This document shows positions 58,529-64,000 of a DNA stretch of 64,000 bases, in pieces (the first letter of the stretch is position 1; each line of letters opens with the position of its first letter). The notes beneath the pieces were generated by a model, which worked only from the letters and a program-made list of their open reading frames with translations, made no database searches and was not told the origin of the DNA. The DNA comes from Mesorhizobium sp. ES1-1 (GTDB lineage Bacteria; Pseudomonadota; Alphaproteobacteria; Rhizobiales; Rhizobiaceae). The translations under genes were made by a program, and so were the position numbers. The DNA is taken from NCBI RefSeq assembly GCF_020164785.1, contig NZ_JAIUGX010000009.1, forward strand, positions 124,001 through 188,000, given 5' to 3'.

Positions 58529-61500
58529 CGGCGGGCTCGACGCCGCTGTAGGCGGCTTCCTCGAGCTCGCGCTTCAGCCGCGCTTCCTCATGGGTCTTCG
58601 GCGTTACGAAGCGGCCTAGCAGGAGGTAGGCGACGGGGGTCAGGAACAGCGTCGATATGGTGGCAAGGCCAAGACCGCCGACGATGACCCAACCCAACGC
58701 CACCCGCGCCTCGGCGCCGGCACCGCTCGCCAGCACCAGCGGCAGGCCGCCGAGCACCGTGCAGATCATCGTCATCATCACCGGCCGTACTCGGATGATC
58801 GATGCCTCCTCGATCGCCTCGCGTACGCCGAGCCCGCGATCGCGCAGCTGGTTGGCGAACTCGACGATGAGGATGCCGTTCTTGGCCATGACGCCGACCA
58901 GCAGCACCAGGCCGATCTGGCTGTAGGCGTTGAGGCTGGTACCGGAGAGAAGCAGCGCGAAGATGGCGCAGGCGAGGCCCAGCGGCACCGTTGCCATGAT
59001 GATGACCGCGCTGACGAAGCTCTCGAACTGGGCGGCGAGCACCAGCAGGATGATGACCAGCGCGAAGCCGAAGATGGTGATCATGGCGCTGTTGGTCTCG
59101 CCCAGCGTCGCGGCCTCGGCCAATGGCAGGATGCGGCTGCCGGGCGGCAGCAGCGGCGTGGCGATCTCCTCCGCCCGAGCCAGCGCGTCGCCCAGCGCGA
59201 AGTCTCCGGTGAGATTGGAGGTGATGGCCACGGATGGCTGCTGCTGCTCGCGTGACAGGGACGGTGGCACGGCGCGCTCGGTAAGCGTGGCGATGGCCGA
59301 CATCGGCACGAAGCGGCCGTCGGCTGTCTTCAGGAAGACGTTTTCCAGATCGGTCGGGTCGTTGATGGGATTGGTGGTCGAGACCAGCTTCACGCCATAG
59401 CTGCGGTCGGCGATGTAGACGTCGACGACATCATTGCCGTCGAGCATGGCCTGCATGGTGTTGGCGAGACCTGATATGTCGATGCCGAGGTCGGAGGCCC
59501 GCTCGCGGTCGATGGCGACGGCGAGTTGCGGCTGCGTCGGATCGATGGACAGGCGCGGCGTCTGGAAGCGCGGGTCCTTCCCCATTTCCGCGATGATCTT
59601 CACCGCGGCGTCGCCCAGCGCCTTGCGATCGTTGCCGACCAGCGCGAACTGCAGGCCGTTGCCGGCGCCGCGGATGCCAAGGCTGTTTGGCTGAACCGGG
59701 AAGATGCGCACGCTCGGCACCTGCTTCGTCAGCCGGCTGATCTCGGCCATGATCTCCTGCTGGCTGCGGCTGCGCTCATCCCAGGGGGCCAGCGTCATCA
59801 CCATGAAGCCGGAATTGTAGGAGCCGTTCTGGCCGGCATTTTCAAAGGTGGCGCGGATCTCGCCGGAATCGCGCATCGGCTGGATCAGCTTCTCGATCTT
59901 CTGCATCTGCTGGGTGGTGTAATCAAGGCTGACGCCTTGCGGGGCGCTGATGCGCAACAGCACCGCGGCGCGGTCCTCGATAGGCGTCAACTCCTGGCGA
60001 ATGGTGCCGAACAGGGTGAAGGCTATACCCGCAAACAGCACCGCGACCAGGACGACGATCCAAGGCGCGCCAAGGCAGGCGTGCAGGCTGCGTTTGTAGG
60101 CAGAATTCAGTGCGCCGCCGATGCGGGCGCCGATGCCACGGCGGCCCTCATGGTGCAGCGATGCGCCGGTCAGCATGCGCGAGGCCAGCATCGGACAGAG
60201 CGTCAGCGCCACCACGCAGGAAAGAAGCACCGACATGGCGAGCACGAAGCCGAATTCGCGGAACAGGCCGCCGGTCTGTCCGGGCAGGAACGAGATCGGC
60301 ACGAAGACTGCGACCAGGGTCAGCGTCGTGGCAATGACGGCGAAGAAGACTTCCTGCGCGCCGAGCACGGCGGCCGCGCGCGGCCCCATGCCTTCGTTGC
60401 GTCGCCGCACGATGTTCTCCAGCACGACGATGGCGTCGTCGACGACCAACCCCGTGGCCAGCACCAGAGCGAGCAGGGTCAGGATGTTGACCGAGAAGCC
60501 GGCCACGTAGATGGCGGCAATTGTGCCGATCATGGCAACGGGCATCGACAGGCCGGGGATGAGCGTGGCCCGCCAATCCAGAAGAAACGCGTAGATGACG
60601 ATCAGCACCATGGTGACCGAAAGGGCGAGCGCAATCTCGACCTCGTGAACGGCGCCCTTGACGAAAACCGCGTCGTCGCTGGTAACCTTGATCGCCATGC
60701 CCTCGGGCAAGTTCTCCTGCAGCTTGGCCACGGCGGCCTGGACGCCGGTCGAAATGTCCAGCGTGTTCGATTCCGCCTGGCGGATGATGCCGATACCGAT
60801 GCCCGTCTTACCGTCCGAGCGCAGCGTCGTCTGGCCGACGTCGGGGCCGAGGGTGACGGTCGCGACATCGCGGATGCGGGTGGCGCCGCCGATGATGATG
60901 TTCTCGAATTCCTCGGGCGTCGTCACGTCGGCCGTCGTGCGGACGATGAGGTCCTGGTTGGTCGTGGTTATCGAACCGGCCGGCGAGTCGAAAGCGACGG
61001 AGGCAAGGGCCGCCCTGAGGTCGGCGACGGTGAAGCCGAGGCTGGCCAGCTTGTTCTGGTCGACGTCGATGCGGAAAATCTTGTCGCGATCGCCATAGAC
61101 CTGGACGTCGGCTACGCCCGGCACGGCGGCAAGCTCGTCCTCGATCTGGTCCTGGACCACGACGGTCATGTCCTGGATCGACATGTTGTTCGAGGTCACC
61201 GCCAGCCGCATGACCGCGTCGGAATTGGCATCGGCCTTGACGATGCGCGGCGGATCGGCCGTCTCGGGCATCTGGTTGGCGACACGGCCGACAGCATCGC
61301 GCACGTCGGAGGCCGCGACATTCAGATCGACGCCATCGTTGAACTCGATGGTGACGCGGCTCGAACCGAAGGAGGAGGATGATGAGATGGACTTGACGCC
61401 GGAGACGCGGGCGACGGCGCCTTCGATCGTGTCGGTCAGCTCGCGGTCGACCGTTTCGGCGGCGGCGCCTTCGAAAGTAGTTGAGACGGTGACTACGGCC

Positions 61501-61655
61501 CGGTCGACATCGGGCAGCTCGCGGATCTCGACGCCGTAGAAAGCCGCGAGACCGGCGACCGCTATCAACGTGTTCAACACGAACGCCATCACCGGTCGGC
61601 GGATGAACAGCGCTGTGAAGCCGGTATCCCTGGCGGCGTTGGCTGTGTCGCTCAT
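58524..61655 (-). CDS. RND efflux transporter, inner-membrane pump subunit
   Basis: 1043 residues, proton-driven trimeric RND pump of the AcrB/MexF class. Landmarks: ALFIRRPVMAFVLNTLIAVAGLAAF in the first helix, periplasmic repeats, and in TM4 the proton-relay pair within ATGLVVDDAIVVLENIVRR (two Asp). FVPISFLPGQTGGLFREFG and GIRGAGNGLQFALVG are also typical. The start overlaps the adaptor stop by 4 nt. No outer-membrane TolC-like gene is in the window, so a channel encoded elsewhere must be used. The substrate is unknown. Confidence 0.95.
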   Translation of the reverse strand: MSDTANAARDTGFTALFIRRPVMAFVLNTLIAVAGLAAFYGVEIRELPDVDRAVVTVSTTFEGAAAETVDRELTDTIEGAVARVSGVKSISSSSSFGSSRVTIEFNDGVDLNVAASDVRDAVGRVANQMPETADPPRIVKADANSDAVMRLAVTSNNMSIQDMTVVVQDQIEDELAAVPGVADVQVYGDRDKIFRIDVDQNKLASLGFTVADLRAALASVAFDSPAGSITTTNQDLIVRTTADVTTPEEFENIIIGGATRIRDVATVTLGPDVGQTTLRSDGKTGIGIGIIRQAESNTLDISTGVQAAVAKLQENLPEGMAIKVTSDDAVFVKGAVHEVEIALALSVTMVLIVIYAFLLDWRATLIPGLSMPVAMIGTIAAIYVAGFSVNILTLLALVLATGLVVDDAIVVLENIVRRRNEGMGPRAAAVLGAQEVFFAVIATTLTLVAVFVPISFLPGQTGGLFREFGFVLAMSVLLSCVVALTLCPMLASRMLTGASLHHEGRRGIGARIGGALNSAYKRSLHACLGAPWIVVLVAVLFAGIAFTLFGTIRQELTPIEDRAAVLLRISAPQGVSLDYTTQQMQKIEKLIQPMRDSGEIRATFENAGQNGSYNSGFMVMTLAPWDERSRSQQEIMAEISRLTKQVPSVRIFPVQPNSLGIRGAGNGLQFALVGNDRKALGDAAVKIIAEMGKDPRFQTPRLSIDPTQPQLAVAIDRERASDLGIDISGLANTMQAMLDGNDVVDVYIADRSYGVKLVSTTNPINDPTDLENVFLKTADGRFVPMSAIATLTERAVPPSLSREQQQPSVAITSNLTGDFALGDALARAEEIATPLLPPGSRILPLAEAATLGETNSAMITIFGFALVIILLVLAAQFESFVSAVIIMATVPLGLACAIFALLLSGTSLNAYSQIGLVLLVGVMAKNGILIVEFANQLRDRGLGVREAIEEASIIRVRPVMMTMICTVLGGLPLVLASGAGAEARVALGWVIVGGLGLATISTLFLTPVAYLLLGRFVTPKTHEEARLKRELEEAAYSGVEPAE

Positions 61656-62803
61656 GATCCTTCGGCCGCGTTTTCCGAGCGCGGCTTGTCGCCGGCGACA
61701 CGAACCGCGCCGCCTTCGCTGACGCTCTGCGTGCCCTCCGTCACCACCATGTCGCCGCTGTCGATCTGGGCGTCGATCAACACGGTTTCGGTGTTGCGCT
61801 GGATTATGCGCACCGGCACCCGCCTGGCCTTACCGTCCTCGACCTGCCAGACATAGGCGCCGTCCGAACCCCAAAGGATGGCCAGCGGACTGACGGCAGG
61901 ATAGGTCTGCCCCGGGAATTTCATCGTGATGCCGAAAGACATGCCGGCACGCAGGGAATCGGCAGGGTTGGCGATCTTGGCCTTGACCAGCAAGGTGCGG
62001 CTCTTTTCGTCGATGCGGTTGTCGATGGCCGAGACCGTGCCGGTATAGATGTTGCTGGGGTTGGCGATCGGTGTCGCCGACAATTGCGCGCCGACCTTGA
62101 CGGCGGCGGCGAACCGTTCCGGGACAAGGAAGTCGACCAGGATCGAGGAGCGGTCGTCGAGCGTGGCTATCGCCGACTGGCTGGTGACATAGTTGCCGGC
62201 GGAGATGGGCAGGATGCCGACGGTCCCGGCGATCGGTGCCAGGATCGACCGGCGCTGCAGTGCGAGCTCCGCATCCTGGAGCGCGAGATTGGCGCCCGCC
62301 AGAACCAGTTCGGCATCGGCAACGGCAACGGGTGTCGCGGCGTTGGAAGCGCGCAACGACCTGACCCGTTCAAGCTTGGCCTGCGCGTCCTGCAAAGCCA
62401 GTTTGGCGCGGTCCTGAGCAATCGTTTCGGTCTCGGAATCGAGCGTCGCGATGATCTGTCCCTTGTCGACATGGCTGCCGGATTCGACCCGCAGTTCCGC
62501 AAGGCGGCCGGCGCTGTAGGGATTGACGGTCACCGAGGCATCGGCGCGGCCGGTGCCGATCGCCTGGAGGCGGTCGTTGATGACAGCCGAAGCGGCTGGC
62601 AGCACGACCACATTCACTTGGCGGTTACCGTCGCTTTTGCCGGCTCTGCCGGTATTGGTCTCGGCCGGGGGTGTTGCGGCTTGGGCCCAATCTAGGCCCC
62701 AGCGAGCCAGGAGTTCCGGCGCGCCCGGGAAAAATCGCAGCCACGTGGCGGCTGCCACGACCAGCACGACAAGCGCGAAAAGTATCTGTTTCCAGGCGGC
62801 CAT
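61652..62803 (-). CDS. RND efflux periplasmic adaptor (membrane fusion protein)
   Basis: About 383 residues. The ATG at 62803 has GGAGGG upstream and opens an uncleaved anchor or signal segment (KQILFALVVLVVAAATWL). It has the typical order: lipoyl/barrel-sandwich halves (VESGSHVDKGQIIATLDSE and RRSILAPIAGTVGILPISAGN), an alpha-hairpin between them (QDRAKLALQDAQAKLERV), then beta-barrel and membrane-proximal domains (AKIANPADSLRAGMSFGITM). First gene of the two-gene efflux operon. Confidence 0.93.
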   Translation of the reverse strand: MAAWKQILFALVVLVVAAATWLRFFPGAPELLARWGLDWAQAATPPAETNTGRAGKSDGNRQVNVVVLPAASAVINDRLQAIGTGRADASVTVNPYSAGRLAELRVESGSHVDKGQIIATLDSETETIAQDRAKLALQDAQAKLERVRSLRASNAATPVAVADAELVLAGANLALQDAELALQRRSILAPIAGTVGILPISAGNYVTSQSAIATLDDRSSILVDFLVPERFAAAVKVGAQLSATPIANPSNIYTGTVSAIDNRIDEKSRTLLVKAKIANPADSLRAGMSFGITMKFPGQTYPAVSPLAILWGSDGAYVWQVEDGKARRVPVRIIQRNTETVLIDAQIDSGDMVVTEGTQSVSEGGAVRVAGDKPRSENAAEGS

Positions 62804-63003
62804 TGACCCTCCGGTTGGCAAAATATCCTTCCGTCCACCGGCTTTCGGAAATGAAGCAGACGCAGCGAGGCTATTTTAGGGCGATAAGACCCTCGATATC
62901 GCGCCCTTATGGCAAGTCTCCAGTGCGCGGGCACATTAAATATACGTAACCTTCGCGGTCGCAGCTCTTGCTTGATACATGCGTTCTATGGACATCGCGG
63001 CGG

Positions 63004-63831
63004 CTAGCGCAAATCTTCCATCTCCCGGATCCGCCGGGCGCCCTCCGCCTCCAGCTGCCGTGTGACGGCGCCGATAAGTGTTTCCGCGACGACGAAAAGC
63101 GCGGCCGACGAATCCCATGCCGATGGCACGGCGGTTCGTCCGGCGATGACGTGGCGGGCAAAGCGCGCGATTGGGGACAGCCACTGGTCGGTGAACAGTA
63201 CGATCTGGACACCACGCTGATGTGCCTTTTCGGCGAAGCGGGCGAGGCTTTCCTGGTAGCGCCGGATGTCGAAGATCACCAGAACGTCGCGTTTGCCCAT
63301 GTCGATCAGCCTGTCTCGCCACATGCTTTCCTGGCCGGCCAGATGGAAGACATCGGATTGGATGACGGCGAGGTGGGCGGCCATGTAGCGCGCCAGCGGA
63401 TCGGTGAAGCGACCGCCGATCAGGAAGGTCTTGCCGCGCCGGTCGGCGAGACGCCCGGCGATGTCGGCGAGTTGCCTGTCCGAGAGGTGCTTGAAGGTCT
63501 CGCGCATATTGTCGAGCGTCGCCTCCAGCATCGGTGGCGCCGTGCCACCGCCAGGCGATGGCGCAATGAGCGTCCTGGTCGCAGGCGACTGGAGCTGCGC
63601 CGCCAGTTCGTCCTGCAGGCTGGACTGGAATTCCGGGTAGTTCTGGAAGCCGAGCCGTGAAACGAAGCGCAGGATCGTCGGCGAGGAAACGCCCGCGGCG
63701 GCCGAGAATTCGGCAACGGTCTTCAGGCCGATCATGGGGTAACTGGCGACGAGAGTCTGGGCGGCGCGTCGCTCCCCGGCCGGCATGGTGCCGATGCGGT
63801 CGGCAATCAATTCGGCGATGCTGGAAATCAT
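63004..63831 (-). CDS. MurR/RpiR family transcriptional regulator
   Basis: 275 residues. The N-terminal HTH domain (residues 1-80) has MISSIAELIADRIGTMPAGERRAAQTLV and KTVAEFSAAAGVSSPTILRFVSRLGFQNYPEFQ, the standard RpiR pattern. The C-terminal SIS domain (from about 120) has IAGRLADRRGKTFLIGGRFTD and IVLFTDQWLSPIA, which usually binds a phosphosugar. The gene ends 200 nt before the RND adaptor start, on the same strand. The regulated gene is more likely to be the one beginning beyond the window's right edge. Confidence 0.88.
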   Translation of the reverse strand: MISSIAELIADRIGTMPAGERRAAQTLVASYPMIGLKTVAEFSAAAGVSSPTILRFVSRLGFQNYPEFQSSLQDELAAQLQSPATRTLIAPSPGGGTAPPMLEATLDNMRETFKHLSDRQLADIAGRLADRRGKTFLIGGRFTDPLARYMAAHLAVIQSDVFHLAGQESMWRDRLIDMGKRDVLVIFDIRRYQESLARFAEKAHQRGVQIVLFTDQWLSPIARFARHVIAGRTAVPSAWDSSAALFVVAETLIGAVTRQLEAEGARRIREMEDLR

Positions 63832-63973
63832 CCTCTTCCTACCCCGGCCCGGCCTACGGTGTTCCCGAAATCATATTTGACAAAGCCGCGTAAACTGTAT
63901 GAAATCATCCGCAGGGACGCAATGAGACAAAATACGTAACATACGGTACAGCGCTCCCCGGGGACGGCAGAGT

Positions 63974-64000
63974 ATGGAGAACGTTAGGCAGGCAAGCCTT
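63974..64000 (+). CDS. Possible start of a gene running off the window
   Basis: An ATG at 63974 opens nine codons (MENVRQASL) that stay open to the window's end, divergent from rpiR. The upstream GGACGGCAG is a weak ribosome-binding site. Too little is visible for a function. The promoter shared with rpiR (63832-63973) contains ATACGTAACATACG. Confidence 0.2.

Noticed and set aside
59526..61382. A 618-codon plus-strand frame opposite the RND pump gene
   Set aside because: It is an antisense shadow of a high-GC gene, with His/Gly/Arg-biased composition and no recognisable domain; the minus-strand RND protein is unmistakable.

Overview
The window looks like chromosomal DNA of an alphaproteobacterium of the order Rhizobiales, most probably Mesorhizobium or a close relative. 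The signs are high GC, dense genes with many 1-4 nt overlaps, an ubiE-ubiB-coaBC cluster, IalB and DUF992 proteins, a DUF982 protein, a soxBDAG sarcosine oxidase operon and a TctABC tricarboxylate transporter. There are about 58 protein genes and one tRNA. I see no integrase, transposase, phage gene, CRISPR array or rRNA. The genus is inferred from gene content only.

Layout. 166-5343 (+): a polycarboxylate uptake and CoA-activation operon (TctC, TctB, TctA, class III CoA-transferase, citrate-synthase-fold lyase). 5346-6273 (-): a Nudix hydrolase and a small secreted protein. 6653-15621 (+): an autotransporter of about 2,785 residues with roughly 29 glycine-rich repeats, followed at 32 nt by an IalB-family protein. 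15688-19661 (-): ubiE, ubiB and coaBC, the last carrying an N-terminal ribbon-helix-helix domain. 19795-22204 (+): adenosine deaminase, uracil phosphoribosyltransferase, aspartic protease. 22274-30009 (mostly -): a nucleoside ABC transporter with cdd, purine nucleoside phosphorylase and deoA, plus slyX. 30221-32086 (-): an MsrA homologue without its catalytic cysteine, and two membrane proteins.

32448-32537 is tRNA-Ser(GGA), followed by a lower-GC orphan membrane protein gene. 34095-41066 holds a DUF982 protein, a Crp/Fnr regulator, a YciE/DUF892 protein, an MFS exporter, two tandem DUF992 proteins, a TPR lipoprotein, ribosomal protein S21 and a SET-domain protein. 41184-41950 is a frameshifted SDR gene. 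42243-47830 (+) is a sarcosine oxidase operon with one extra gene between soxB and soxD. 47884-50146 holds two small proteins, a TetR regulator with palindromic candidate operators, and a membrane protein.

50151-54979 encodes an APH-like kinase, a MaoC hydratase and an SDR divergent from an ACAD10/11-like dehydrogenase and an MDR oxidoreductase; this resembles 4-hydroxyacyl-CoA catabolism. 55150-58517 is a four-gene cell-envelope sugar cassette (GT87, GT2, YdjC/HpnK-type deacetylase, GtrA). 58524-62803 (-) is an RND efflux pair, and 63004-63831 (-) is an RpiR-type regulator. The main themes are uptake plus catabolism of small carbon and nitrogen compounds (polycarboxylates, nucleosides, sarcosine, acyl-CoAs) and cell-surface construction.
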